Part shown: in pieces, positions 45,235 to 54,165 of the stretch
Numbering within the stretch: position 1 is the stretch's first letter
Layout of the letters: every line of letters starts with the position of its first letter
DNA from: Streptomyces luteolifulvus
GTDB lineage: Bacteria; Actinomycetota; Actinomycetes; Streptomycetales; Streptomycetaceae
DNA length: 64,000 nt
Assembly (NCBI RefSeq): GCF_008806595.1
Contig: NZ_VZRB01000009.1
Location: 186,001 to 250,000, forward strand
Reading direction: 5' to 3'
The notes under the pieces: generated by a model
What the model was told of the DNA's origin: nothing
Seen by the model: only the letters and a program-made list of their open reading frames with translations
The model's database searches: none
Made by a program: the position numbers and the translations under genes

Positions 45235-46338
45235 GTGTCCTTGTCCGCCGTCCTACTGGCCGCCGGTCCGTCGCCGTCGCCGACCCCCTCGGAGTCGACG
45301 ACCCCTGCGGTCCCGTCGCTCCGGGGTGCCCAGGAGAGCGCCACGAACGCCGCCGGCTGGGTCGAGCAGAACTGGTCCACCTGGCTCGCGATCGGCCTCA
45401 GGGTCCTGCTGATCCTGGTGATCGCGGCGGTGCTCAGAATCGTGGTGCGGCGGGCGATCACGAAGCTCATCGACCGGATGGGCCGCACCGCGGACGCGGT
45501 CGACGGCACTTCCCTCGGCGGTCTGCTGGTCAACGCCGAGCGCCGCCGCCAGCGCTCGCAGGCCATCGGCTCGGTGCTGCGCTCGGTCGCGTCCTTCGTG
45601 ATCCTCGGCACGGCGGCGCTGATGGTCCTCGGGACGTTCGAGATCAACCTGGCCCCGCTGCTGGCCTCCGCCGGTGTCGCGGGTGTGGCGATCGGTTTCG
45701 GCGCGCGCAACCTGGTGACGGACTTCCTCTCCGGCGTCTTCATGATCCTCGAGGACCAGTACGGCGTCGGCGACTCGATCGACGCGGGGGTCGCCTCCGG
45801 CGAGGTCGTCGAGGTCGGCCTGCGCGTGACCAAGCTGCGCGGCGACAACGGCGAGATCTGGTACGTCCGCAACGGCGAGGTCAAGCGCATCGGCAACCTC
45901 TCCCAGGGCTGGGCGACGGCCGCGGTCGATGTGACCGTGAGGTCGTCCGAGGACCTGGACCGGGTCAAGGCCACGCTCGACCAGGTCGCCGAGAAGATGA
46001 GCAAGGAAGAGCCCTGGAACGAGCTCCTGTGGAGCCCGATCGAGGTGCTCGGCCTGGACAGCGTGCTGCTCGACTCGATGGTGGTCCGCGTCTCGGCCAA
46101 GACGATGCCCGGAAAGTCCCTGACCGTGGAACGCGAACTGCGCTGGCGCGTCAAGCGGGCGTTCGACGCGGCCGACATCCGCATCGTCGGCGGCGAGACG
46201 ACCCCCCTCACCGAGGCCACCACCCCGGACCCGACCGCAGCGGTGGCGGCCCCTTCGGTCTACGCCAACACGGAGTCCCCCCAGTCGACGGCGGCTTCCC
46301 CGATCGCAGCCCAGCGGGCGGTACCTCCGGCGAAGTAG
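45235..46338 (+). CDS. Small-conductance mechanosensitive channel (MscS family)
   Basis: 367-aa channel that opens on hypo-osmotic shock. A short N-terminal stretch with many Ser/Pro/Thr, then three helices: WLAIGLRVLLILVIAAVL, SVASFVILGTAALMVL and the pore helix LLASAGVAGVAIGFGARNLVTDFLSGVFMI. The cytoplasmic beta domain follows (VEVGLRVTKLRGDNGEIWYVRNGEV). The C-terminus is a disordered tail. GTG 45235 has GGAGGT eight bases upstream, preferable to the frame's first codon at 45148. Confidence 0.93.
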   Translation: MSLSAVLLAAGPSPSPTPSESTTPAVPSLRGAQESATNAAGWVEQNWSTWLAIGLRVLLILVIAAVLRIVVRRAITKLIDRMGRTADAVDGTSLGGLLVNAERRRQRSQAIGSVLRSVASFVILGTAALMVLGTFEINLAPLLASAGVAGVAIGFGARNLVTDFLSGVFMILEDQYGVGDSIDAGVASGEVVEVGLRVTKLRGDNGEIWYVRNGEVKRIGNLSQGWATAAVDVTVRSSEDLDRVKATLDQVAEKMSKEEPWNELLWSPIEVLGLDSVLLDSMVVRVSAKTMPGKSLTVERELRWRVKRAFDAADIRIVGGETTPLTEATTPDPTAAVAAPSVYANTESPQSTAASPIAAQRAVPPAK

Positions 46339-46473
46339 GGGAACGATTCAGCACACTCGTTCGAGTGAACGGTCGGGGCATCCGGCGCCGCGGGGGTGCT
46401 GGATGCCCCACCGCTCTGCCGGGGCACCCAGCGCGGGCTTAGCCTGGCATCAGTGCGACGAGGAGAACGAGCG

Positions 46474-47094
46474 ATGAGCGCCGAACCCATCCTGGAGCCG
46501 GTGATGATGCAGCAGGACCCCATCGATCTGTTGATCGCGATCGAGGAGGCGTCGGTGGCGCCGATTCGACCCGAGTACGTCGAGGGGATGGCCATCGTGC
46601 CGCCGACGCCGAACGACAACCACAACGACGGTGCATTCGAGCTGGGCTTCCAATTCCGCTCAGCCGGACTCCGCCTCGTAGGCATGGGCAACGGCTACCG
46701 AGCCGCCCACAAGGACGGCAGAACCATGGCCCTCCTCATTCCGGACTTCTACGTCCGCCGCCGCAGGCCGACCGAACTCGACGAGTCGTATCGCAAGGCT
46801 CACAAAGGCTGGTATCCCATCGACATGATCGCCCTCGTCGGTGAAGTCACCTCCACCAACCACGAGACCGACACCGGCCCCAAGTTCCGCACCTACGCCG
46901 CCGCGGGAGTCCCCGTCTACGTCCTCGTCGACCGCCACGCCAAGACGGCCCACTGCTACACAGACCCCGTTCTTCCGGGCGACGACCCCACCGAGGCCTA
47001 CTACAACACCGACACCAAGGTCGACCTCGGCGCTCCCCTTCCCCTTCCGGCGCCGTACCCCACACTCGACACGGCCCCCTTCCTGGACGCCTGA
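46474..47094 (+). CDS. Uma2-family (DUF820) nuclease-like protein
   Basis: 206-aa protein of a large actinobacterial/cyanobacterial family with restriction-endonuclease fold. Core signatures: PEYVEGMAIVPPTPN, LIPDFYVRRR, LVGEVTS(TN)HETDTGPKFRTYAAAGVPVYVLVD. The D...ExT/K arrangement of the PD-(D/E)XK active site appears as PDFYV and GEVTS with a K in GPKFRTYA. Biological role unknown. ATG 46474 with AGGAGAA upstream. Confidence 0.85.
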   Translation: MSAEPILEPVMMQQDPIDLLIAIEEASVAPIRPEYVEGMAIVPPTPNDNHNDGAFELGFQFRSAGLRLVGMGNGYRAAHKDGRTMALLIPDFYVRRRRPTELDESYRKAHKGWYPIDMIALVGEVTSTNHETDTGPKFRTYAAAGVPVYVLVDRHAKTAHCYTDPVLPGDDPTEAYYNTDTKVDLGAPLPLPAPYPTLDTAPFLDA

Positions 47095-47192
47095 CCTCCG
47101 GTCACCCCCAAGATCCCCTAAGGTCGCCCTCACAGCGGGCCCTTGTTCTGGAGCGAACCGCCCAGGGGTCCGCTTCGAATGTGGGGAAACAC

Positions 47193-48026
47193 ATGAGAAA
47201 GCTCGCCATCGGCGCCGCCCTGTCCGGTGCCCTGGCCCTGACGGGGCTGACCGCTCCCGTCGCCTCCGCCGACAGCCCGGACCTGGTCTTCTCCGATGTC
47301 GTGGTGAACAAGGGGAAGGCGATCGTCGTCGGGACCGACGCCGTCGTGAAGGTCCCGGTGACGTACACCCTGACCCGGCCCGCCGACCTGGAGATCGACT
47401 ACGAGACGACCTTCGCGGCCGTCGTGCTCTACCGCGGCACGCTCAGGACGGTCGACAACGGGATCGACCCCGAGACCGCGCCCACCTGCACCACCACCGG
47501 CACGACGGACACCACGGCGACCGACACGTGCACGGAGACACTCGTCATCGACCCCGAGGACAGCCTGTACGAGGCCGCGGACGCCGGCACCTGGAAGGCG
47601 GGCGGCTTCTACAGCCACATCGAGCAGGACGAGGACGACTCCGACGGCCACATCAGCTTCGACTCCGGCTACGACCTGTGGGGCGGCCTCGGCACGGCCC
47701 AGGTCAAGCGCGCCGCCAAGCTCACGGTCAATGCCGGCCCGGAGCCGGCGGTCGCGGGCAGGACGCTCACCGTCAAGGGCTCGCTGACCCGGGCCAACTG
47801 GGAGACGGGCAAGTACGCGGGCTACAAGGGCCAGTCGGTGCTCCTCCAGTTCCGCGCGAAGAACAGCGACACCTACGCCACGGTCAAGACCGTGACCTCG
47901 GGCACCGGCGGCGTTCTGTCGACCACCGTCAAGGCCTCGAAGAGCGGCACCTACCGCTACCAGTTCGCGGGTACCGCCACCACGGGCGCGAAGGCGTCCG
48001 CCGGCGACCACCTCGACGTGAAGTAG
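47193..48026 (+). CDS. Secreted protein with Ig-like domains
   Basis: 277 aa. A clear signal peptide (MRKLAIGAALSGALALTGLTAPVASA, cleaved near residue 26). Middle domain (about 27-165) has one cysteine pair (CTTTG...DTC); the C-terminal 100 residues form an Ig-like fold (KLTVNAGPEPAVAGRTLTVKGSLTR, TYRYQFAGT) seen in Streptomyces surface proteins. No enzyme motif. I do not recognise a function. ATG 47193 with GGGGAA upstream. Confidence 0.85.
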   Translation: MRKLAIGAALSGALALTGLTAPVASADSPDLVFSDVVVNKGKAIVVGTDAVVKVPVTYTLTRPADLEIDYETTFAAVVLYRGTLRTVDNGIDPETAPTCTTTGTTDTTATDTCTETLVIDPEDSLYEAADAGTWKAGGFYSHIEQDEDDSDGHISFDSGYDLWGGLGTAQVKRAAKLTVNAGPEPAVAGRTLTVKGSLTRANWETGKYAGYKGQSVLLQFRAKNSDTYATVKTVTSGTGGVLSTTVKASKSGTYRYQFAGTATTGAKASAGDHLDVK

Positions 48027-48057
48027 GCGGCCCCACCCGGCAGCCCACAGCCCACCG

Positions 48058-48097
48058 GCAGCCCCCGCAGGTAACGATCCGTCGCCTCGGGGGCTGC
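48058..48097 (+). terminator. Terminator after the secreted protein gene
   Basis: A 10-bp perfect stem (48058-48067 with 48088-48097) followed by ATCTCTTG, about 30 bp after the stop codon. Confidence 0.65.
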
Positions 48098-48144
48098 ATC
48101 TCTTGACGTCCTCTTCGCCCCGGGCTTACGTTCTCGACATCCGA

Positions 48145-48159
48145 TAGGAAACCTTCCTA
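48145..48159 (+). promoter_or_regulatory. CsnR operator of the chitosan-oligosaccharide operon
   Basis: TAGGAAACCTTCCTA is a near-perfect palindrome 95 bp before csnR. As I recall, the ROK repressor CsnR of Streptomyces binds a TAGGAAA/TTTCCTA-type palindrome upstream of its own operon and of chitosanase genes, which this fits. A CAGGAGGT follows at 48168, with no start codon in range. The palindrome is seen; binding is inferred. Confidence 0.72.
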
Positions 48160-48253
48160 ACAATGATCAGGAGGTACCCCTTTCGCGATCACCCGTGGAC
48201 GCACCCACCGGGTCACTGAGAAGCTGGACGGCTGAAAGGCAGGTGTCGACCCC

Positions 48254-49492
48254 ATGGCAGGAACCGCCGGTACGCCGGGCACCCCGCGCGTCCTGCGCGC
48301 CATGAACGACCGGGCCGCCCTGGACCTCCTCCTGGCGCACGGGCCGCTGTCCCGCACACGGATCGGCAAGCTCACCGGCCTGTCCAAGCCGACCGCCTCC
48401 CAGCTCCTCGCCCGTCTGGAGGCGGCGGGGCTCGTGCTCGCCACCGGCACCACCGAGGGCCGCCCGGGACCCAGCGCCCAGCTGTACGAGGTCAATCCGG
48501 CCGCCGCGTACGCCGCCGGACTCGACGTCACCCCCGAACGCATCCTCGCCGCCGTCGCCGACATTACCGGACGGACGATCGGGCGGCACGAACTGCCCAC
48601 CCCCGGCAGACGCACCGGCACCCCCGTCGTCCAGCAGGTCACCGACGCCCTGGACTCCGCGGTGAAGGCGGCGGGGCTCGCCCGTGACGACGTCCACCGG
48701 CTCGTCATCGGCACACCCGGCGCCTTCGACCCCAACACCGGCCGACTGCGCTACGCCTCCCATCTGCCGGGCTGGCACTCCCCCACGCTGCTGGACGAAC
48801 TCGCCGCCGCCCTGCCGATGCCGGTCGAGTACGAGAACGACGTCAACCTCGTCGCCGTGGCCGAACAGCGGCTGGGCGCGGCGCGGGGGCACGGCGACTT
48901 CGTGCTGCTGTGGAACGAGGGGGGCCTCGGTGCCGCTCTGGTCCTCGGCGGCCGGCTGCACCGCGGCTGGACCGGCGGCGCCGGCGAGGTCGGTTTCCTG
49001 CCGGTGCCGGGCACACCGCTCGTCCGGCAGGTCACCAAGGCCAACAGCGGCGGCTACCAGGAGCTGGCCGGTTCGCAGGCCGTCCCCAAGCTGGCCCGAC
49101 GGCTCGGCGTCAGGGAGATCCCGTCGGGCCCGCACGCCGAGGTCGCGGCCGCGGTCGTGGCGCGGGCGGCAGAAGCCGTGCAGGCGGCGGAGGCCTCAGG
49201 CGCCGCCGACGGTCCCCACCGGCGTCTGCTGGAGACGTACGCGACCCACCTCGCCACCGGTCTCGCCTCCCTCGTCTCCGTCCTCGACCCCGAACTCGTC
49301 GTCCTCAGCGGCGCCTCACTGACCTCGGGCGGCGAGGTGCTGCGCGCGCTCGTCCAGGCCGAGCTGGAGGAGCTGGCCGCGTCCCGGCCGCGGCTCGTGG
49401 TCGGCGATGTCCGTGAACACCCCGTGCTGCGCGGCGCGTTGGAGAGTGCGCTCGCGACCACCCGCGACGAGGTCTTCGACACCTCCGGCTGA
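48254..49492 (+). CDS. csnR: ROK-family transcriptional repressor CsnR
   Basis: 412-aa regulator. Winged helix at about 15-75 (LDLLLAHGPLSRTRIGKLTGLSKPTASQLLARLEAAGL) joined to a ROK domain of sugar-kinase fold (GTPGAFDPNTG, YENDVNLVAVAEQ, LGAALVLGGRLHRGWTGGAGEVGF). The zinc-binding CGxxGCxE motif typical of ROK proteins is missing. Gene order to the right reproduces csnR-csnEFG-csnH-csnK of S. coelicolor, where CsnR represses uptake and metabolism of glucosamine oligosaccharides from chitosan. It is likely self-regulated through the palindrome upstream. Confidence 0.82.
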   Translation: MAGTAGTPGTPRVLRAMNDRAALDLLLAHGPLSRTRIGKLTGLSKPTASQLLARLEAAGLVLATGTTEGRPGPSAQLYEVNPAAAYAAGLDVTPERILAAVADITGRTIGRHELPTPGRRTGTPVVQQVTDALDSAVKAAGLARDDVHRLVIGTPGAFDPNTGRLRYASHLPGWHSPTLLDELAAALPMPVEYENDVNLVAVAEQRLGAARGHGDFVLLWNEGGLGAALVLGGRLHRGWTGGAGEVGFLPVPGTPLVRQVTKANSGGYQELAGSQAVPKLARRLGVREIPSGPHAEVAAAVVARAAEAVQAAEASGAADGPHRRLLETYATHLATGLASLVSVLDPELVVLSGASLTSGGEVLRALVQAELEELAASRPRLVVGDVREHPVLRGALESALATTRDEVFDTSG

Positions 49493-49529
49493 GCCGGGGC
49501 CACGGCCTCGGCCCGGACCCGACCGAACT

Positions 49530-49610
49530 CCCCATCCCCCTCCCGCCCCCCTCTCCCCCTCGCACCCACCGTCCCGCCTTCCCATCCCCCTTTTCCGCCC
49601 CGCCCCGTCC
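49530..49610. other. Long pyrimidine-rich tract between csnR and csnE
   Basis: About 80 bp with nearly only C and T on the plus strand (blocks such as CCCCCTCTCCCCCTC). It lies in the 133-bp space before the csnE start. No hairpin is visible. It may be an unstructured leader, a triplex-prone tract or simple drift. Confidence 0.5.
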
Positions 49611-49625
49611 CAGGGAGACCCTGCC

Positions 49626-50963
49626 ATGCCCGGAATGTCCCGGAAGGCTGCCGTCGCGCTGGCCGCCTCCGCCTCCATTGCCCTCTTCGCCACCGCCTGT
49701 ACCGGCCAGTCGGAGTCCGGCGCCAGTGACGACGCGTCGAAGGAGACCACGATCAACTTCTGGCACGGCTGGAGCGCGCCGTCCGAGCAGAAGGGCGTGA
49801 AGGAACTGGTCGCGGGGTTCGAGAAGGCGCACCCCAACATCCACGTCAGGATCGTCGGCAATATGACCGACGACAAGGTCAACCAGGCCCTGCGCGCCGG
49901 CGGTGACAACGCCCCCGACGTGGTCTCCTCCTTCACCACCAACAACGTGGGCAAGTTCTGTTCCTCCGGGGCGTTCGTCGACCTCAACCCCTTCTTCAAG
50001 AAGGCGGGCATCGACCCGGACGCGACCTTCCCGAAGGCGATGAACGAGTACACCCAGTACGACGGCAACCGCTGCACGGTGCCGCTGCTGGGCGACGCGT
50101 ACGGCCTCTACTACAACAAGACCGCGTTCGAGAAGGCCGGGATCAAGAGCCCCCCGAAGACCTGGTCCGAGTTCGAGGCCGACGCCAAGAAGCTGACCGT
50201 CACCAAGGGCGACTCCTACACACAGCTCGGCTTCATGCCGAACTACCACGGCTGGGAGAGCACGACCGAGCACATCTTCGCCCAGTGGTCGCCGACGTAC
50301 TTCGACTCCAGCGGCAGGTCGAACCTCGCCAAGGACCCCAAGTTCGCGGCCGGTTTCACCTTCCAGAAGAAGCTCGTCGACGAACTCGGCGGCTACAAGA
50401 AGCTGGAGAAGTACCGCTCGGGGCTCGGTGACGAATGGGGTCCCAAGCACCCCTTCCACACCGGCCAGGTGGCGATGCAGATCGACGGTGAATGGCGGCT
50501 CGGGATGGCCCTGGACGCCAAGCCGGAGTTCGAGATCGGCGTCGCGCCGATGCCCGTCCCGGACGACCAGGCCGACCAGTACGGCAAGGGCTACATCACC
50601 GGCACCATCGCCGGTATCCCCGCCACCAGCAAGAAGCAGAACGCGGCCTGGGAGCTGGTGAAGTACATGACCACGGACACGGACGCGGTGGTGGGCTTCT
50701 CCAACGCCATCCACAATGTGCCCTCCACCCTTCAGGCCCTGAAGTCGCCGAAGCTGAAGTACGACCCGCGCTTCAAGACGTTCCTGGAGATAGCCTCCCA
50801 TCCGAACTCGCCGACCACTCCGGCGTCCGTCAACGGGGGCGTGTACCTCGTCACGATCCAGAAGTTCGGATACGACTACGAGAGCGGCAAGGCCACCGAT
50901 CTGAAGGCCGGCCTGGAGCGGACGGCCCGGCAGATCGACACGGACATGGCGCAGGCGCAGTAG
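49626..50963 (+). CDS. csnE: Chitosan-oligosaccharide-binding lipoprotein
   Basis: 445-aa extracellular binding protein of ABC sugar importers (MalE type). The lipobox ATAC puts the lipidated cysteine at residue 25 after a Tat/Sec-like signal. INFWHGWSAPSEQKGVKELVAGFEKAHP opens the mature domain; GDAYGLYYNKTAFEKAGIKSPPKTWSEF is the conserved lobe-two start. GGGAG lies about ten bases before ATG 49626. With the next two genes it forms the importer of the csn operon; the ligand (glucosamine oligomers) is taken from synteny. Confidence 0.85.
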   Translation: MPGMSRKAAVALAASASIALFATACTGQSESGASDDASKETTINFWHGWSAPSEQKGVKELVAGFEKAHPNIHVRIVGNMTDDKVNQALRAGGDNAPDVVSSFTTNNVGKFCSSGAFVDLNPFFKKAGIDPDATFPKAMNEYTQYDGNRCTVPLLGDAYGLYYNKTAFEKAGIKSPPKTWSEFEADAKKLTVTKGDSYTQLGFMPNYHGWESTTEHIFAQWSPTYFDSSGRSNLAKDPKFAAGFTFQKKLVDELGGYKKLEKYRSGLGDEWGPKHPFHTGQVAMQIDGEWRLGMALDAKPEFEIGVAPMPVPDDQADQYGKGYITGTIAGIPATSKKQNAAWELVKYMTTDTDAVVGFSNAIHNVPSTLQALKSPKLKYDPRFKTFLEIASHPNSPTTPASVNGGVYLVTIQKFGYDYESGKATDLKAGLERTARQIDTDMAQAQ

Positions 50964-50967
50964 TCCC

Positions 50968-51915
50968 ATGGCCACGACCGCGTACCCGCTGCGCGCCAGG
51001 CGACGGAAGGCGGCCCTGAAGACCGCCGCCTTCCTGTCGCCCTGGCTGATCGGTTTCTCCGTCTTCTTCGCGTACCCGCTGATCTCGACGGTCTATTTCT
51101 CTTTCATGCACTACGACGGGTTCAGGCCGCCGACGTTCAGCGGGACGAAGAACTGGCTCTACGTCTTCCGGGACTATCCCTATTTCTGGCCCGCGATGCG
51201 CAACACCCTGTGGCTGGTCGTCGTCATGGTCGGCCTCCGGGTGGTGTTCGGGCTCGGTGTCGGGTTGCTGATCACCAAGATCAAGACCGGCACGGGTGTC
51301 TTCCGGACGCTGTTCTATCTGCCCTACCTCGCCCCGCCGGTCGCCGCCACGATGGCGTTCGCCTTCCTCCTCAACCCCGGTACGGGCCCGGTCAACTCGA
51401 TCCTGGAGAAGACCGGCATCCCGGCCCCGGCCTGGTTCAACGACCCCGCCTGGTCCAAGCCCGCGCTCACCCTGCTCGCCCTGTGGGGCGTCGGCGACCT
51501 GATGGTCATCTTCATGGCCGCGCTGCTCGACGTACCGAAGGAGCAGTACGAGGCCGCCGAACTGGACGGCGCCTCGGCCTGGCAGCGGTTCCGGTACGTG
51601 ACGCTGCCGAACATCTCGCCGATCGTGATGTTCGCCGTGGTCACGGGCGTGATCCAGACCATGCAGTACTACGCCCAGCCGCTGATCGCAGGGAAGGTCG
51701 CCTCGGGCGTCATCCAGGGCGCCGGCACGAACTTCGAGCCGGGCTATCCGGAGGACTCGACCTGGACGCTCCCCCAGCTCGTCTACAACCTCGGCTTCCA
51801 GCGCTTCGACTACGGCTCCGCGTGTGTGGTCGCCCTCGTGCTGTTCGCGCTGTCCATGGCGTTCACGGCGCTGCTGATGCGGCGCCGCGGCGGGCTCATC
51901 CAGGCAGGTGACTGA
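50968..51915 (+). CDS. csnF: ABC sugar permease (MalF-type)
   Basis: 315-aa permease with six membrane helices. The EAA loop is EAAELDGASAWQRFRYVTLPNISPI near residue 191, the contact point with the ATPase. Starts 4 bp after csnE and is followed directly by csnG. No ATPase gene is in the operon; Streptomyces sugar importers commonly share MsiK, encoded elsewhere. RBS is weak (GCGCAGTAGTCCC). Confidence 0.86.
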   Translation: MATTAYPLRARRRKAALKTAAFLSPWLIGFSVFFAYPLISTVYFSFMHYDGFRPPTFSGTKNWLYVFRDYPYFWPAMRNTLWLVVVMVGLRVVFGLGVGLLITKIKTGTGVFRTLFYLPYLAPPVAATMAFAFLLNPGTGPVNSILEKTGIPAPAWFNDPAWSKPALTLLALWGVGDLMVIFMAALLDVPKEQYEAAELDGASAWQRFRYVTLPNISPIVMFAVVTGVIQTMQYYAQPLIAGKVASGVIQGAGTNFEPGYPEDSTWTLPQLVYNLGFQRFDYGSACVVALVLFALSMAFTALLMRRRGGLIQAGD

Positions 51916-51916
51916 C

Positions 51917-52810
51917 ATGACCCAAGTACTGGACAAACCCGTGCAGTTGACCGCGCCGGACGCGGCGGCCGAGCGCACGGCCCGGCGCAAGGCGCTCCTG
52001 GAGTGGGTCGCGATCCACTCCCTCGGCGTGGCCGCCGCGCTGTTCTTCGTCCTCCCTTTCGTGTTCGTCTTCCTGACCTCGCTGATGAGCGACAGCCAGG
52101 CGCTCAGCCGGGACCTGATCCCGCACACCTGGGAGTGGGGCAACTACACGAAGGTCTTCGACACGCCCGGCTTCCTGACCTGGTGGAGGAACACGCTGTT
52201 CTACGCGGGTCTCGGCACCTTCCTCACCGTCGTGTCGTCGATCCCGGTGGCGTACGCGCTCGCGAAGTTCCGTTTCCGCGGCCGCAATCTGTCCCTCATG
52301 CTGGTGATCTCGATGATGATGCTGCCGCCGCAGGTGATCGTCATTCCGATGTACCTGTTCTGGGCGAAGCAGCTGGACCTGTCGGGGACGCTGTGGCCGC
52401 TCATCATCCCGATGGCGTTCGGTGACGCGTTCTCCATCTTCCTGCTGCGCCAGTTCCTGATGACCATCCCGAACGAGTATCTGGACGCCGCGAAGGTGGA
52501 CGGCTGCGGCGATGTGCGCACGCTGCTGAAGGTCGTGCTGCCGATGGCGAAGCCGGGTATCGCGGCCGTTGCGCTCTTCCAGTTCTTCTACGCCTGGAAC
52601 GACTACTTCGGGCCGCAGATCTACGCCTCCGAGAACGCCGGCGCCTGGACCCTGAGTTACGGCCTGGAGTCGTTCAAGGGCATGCACCACACCGACTGGA
52701 ACCTCACCATGGCCGCGACCGTGCTGGTCATGGCCCCCGTGATCCTCGTTTTCTTCTTCGCCCAGAAGGCGTTCGTCGAGGGCGTCACGCTCACCGGAGT
52801 AAAGGGTTAA
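51917..52810 (+). CDS. csnG: ABC sugar permease (MalG-type)
   Basis: 297-aa inner-membrane component with six helices. EAA loop: NEYLDAAKVDGCGDVRTLLKVVLPMAKPGI near residue 192. AGGTGA lies six bases before ATG 51917, inside the last codons of csnF; GTG 51908 is an alternative. It partners csnF as a heterodimer. Confidence 0.87.
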   Translation: MTQVLDKPVQLTAPDAAAERTARRKALLEWVAIHSLGVAAALFFVLPFVFVFLTSLMSDSQALSRDLIPHTWEWGNYTKVFDTPGFLTWWRNTLFYAGLGTFLTVVSSIPVAYALAKFRFRGRNLSLMLVISMMMLPPQVIVIPMYLFWAKQLDLSGTLWPLIIPMAFGDAFSIFLLRQFLMTIPNEYLDAAKVDGCGDVRTLLKVVLPMAKPGIAAVALFQFFYAWNDYFGPQIYASENAGAWTLSYGLESFKGMHHTDWNLTMAATVLVMAPVILVFFFAQKAFVEGVTLTGVKG

Positions 52811-52899
52811 CCACGCATGCTGTGCTCTCCCGGGGGACAACCCCCGGACCCCCGGCCGATGATCACCGCCCCCGGCGTCCGAAAGCGAGGGATCCTTCA

Positions 52900-54165
52900 G
52901 TGAAACTCACCGTGGTCGGCGGAGGCTCGACCTACACACCCGAACTCATCGACGGTTTCGCGCGGCTGAGGGACACCCTGCCCATCGAGGAGCTGGTGCT
53001 CGTCGACCCGGCCCCGGAGCGCCTGGAGCTGGTGGGCGGTCTCGCCCGCCGTATCTTCGCCCGGCAGGGCCACAGCGGCAGGATCGTCACGACCGACGAC
53101 GTCGATACGGGCGTCGAGGGCGCCGACGCGGTCCTCCTCCAGCTCCGCGTCGGCGGACAGGCGGCCCGCGAGCAGGACGAGACCTGGCCGCTGGAGTGCG
53201 GCTGCGTCGGACAGGAGACCACGGGCGCGGGCGGCCTGGCCAAGGCGCTGCGCACGGTCCCGGTCGTCCTCGGCATCGCCGAACGCGTCCGCCGTACGAA
53301 CCCGAACGCGTGGATCATCGACTTCACCAACCCGGTCGGGATCGTCACCCGCGCCCTGCTCCAGGCGGGCCACAAGGCGGTCGGCCTGTGCAACGTGGCG
53401 ATCGGCTTCCAGCGGAAGTTCGCGGGCCTGCTCGGCGTCGAACCCGCGGACGTCCATCTGGAGCACGTCGGCCTCAACCATCTGACCTGGGAGACCGGGG
53501 TACGTCTGGGCGGCCCCGAGGGCGAGAACGCCCTGCCCGGGCTGCTGGCCGGACACAGCGAGGCGATCGCCGCCGACCTGCGTCTGCCCCGCCCGCTCCT
53601 CGACAGCCTGGGCGTGGTGCCGTCCTACTACCTGCGCTACTACTACGCGCACGACGAGGTCGTACGGGAGCTGCGGACGAAGCCGTCCCGCGCCGCGGAA
53701 GTGGCGGAGATGGAGCGGCAGCTGCTGAAGATGTACGGCGATCCGGAGCTCGACGAGAAGCCGGCGCTCCTCGCCAAGCGGGGCGGCGCCTACTACTCGG
53801 AGGCCGCCGTGGACCTGGCGGCCGCACTGCTCGGCGGGGGCGGAAGCCCCTACCAGGTGGTGAACGCCTGCAACCGGGGCACACTCCCCTTCCTCCCCGA
53901 CGACGCGGTGATCGAGGTGCAGGCGGCGGTGGGCCCGAAGGGCCCGGCCCCCCTCCCCGTCCCCGCCGTCGACCCGCTGTACGCCGGTCTGATGGCGAAC
54001 GTGACGGCCTACGAGGACCTGGCCCTGGAGGCCGCCCTGCGCGGCGGACGCGATCGGGTGTTCCGGGCGCTGCTCGCCCATCCCCTCATCGGCCAGTACG
54101 CGTACGCCGACACCCTCACCGACCAGCTGATCGCACACAACCGGGAGCATCTCGCGTGGGCATGA
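52900..54165 (+). CDS. csnH: GH4 glycosidase (NAD- and Mn-dependent)
   Basis: 421-aa family 4 glycoside hydrolase. The NAD loop is TVVGGGSTYTPELIDG at the start; the metal ligands fit CNVAIGF (Cys near 168) and HVGLNHLTW (His near 198). QETTGAGGLAKALR and WIIDFTNPVG are family marks. GH4 enzymes open glycosidic bonds by an oxidation-elimination route and usually prefer 6-phosphorylated sugars. Here it should act on imported glucosamine oligosaccharides. GTG 52900 with GAGGGAT nine bases upstream; it overlaps csnK by ATGA. Confidence 0.85.
   Translation: MKLTVVGGGSTYTPELIDGFARLRDTLPIEELVLVDPAPERLELVGGLARRIFARQGHSGRIVTTDDVDTGVEGADAVLLQLRVGGQAAREQDETWPLECGCVGQETTGAGGLAKALRTVPVVLGIAERVRRTNPNAWIIDFTNPVGIVTRALLQAGHKAVGLCNVAIGFQRKFAGLLGVEPADVHLEHVGLNHLTWETGVRLGGPEGENALPGLLAGHSEAIAADLRLPRPLLDSLGVVPSYYLRYYYAHDEVVRELRTKPSRAAEVAEMERQLLKMYGDPELDEKPALLAKRGGAYYSEAAVDLAAALLGGGGSPYQVVNACNRGTLPFLPDDAVIEVQAAVGPKGPAPLPVPAVDPLYAGLMANVTAYEDLALEAALRGGRDRVFRALLAHPLIGQYAYADTLTDQLIAHNREHLAWA

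Noticed and set aside
48195..48253. Upstream GTG start for csnR
   Set aside because: GTG at 48195 is in a different frame from the ROK coding sequence, despite a good CAGGAGGT further upstream.
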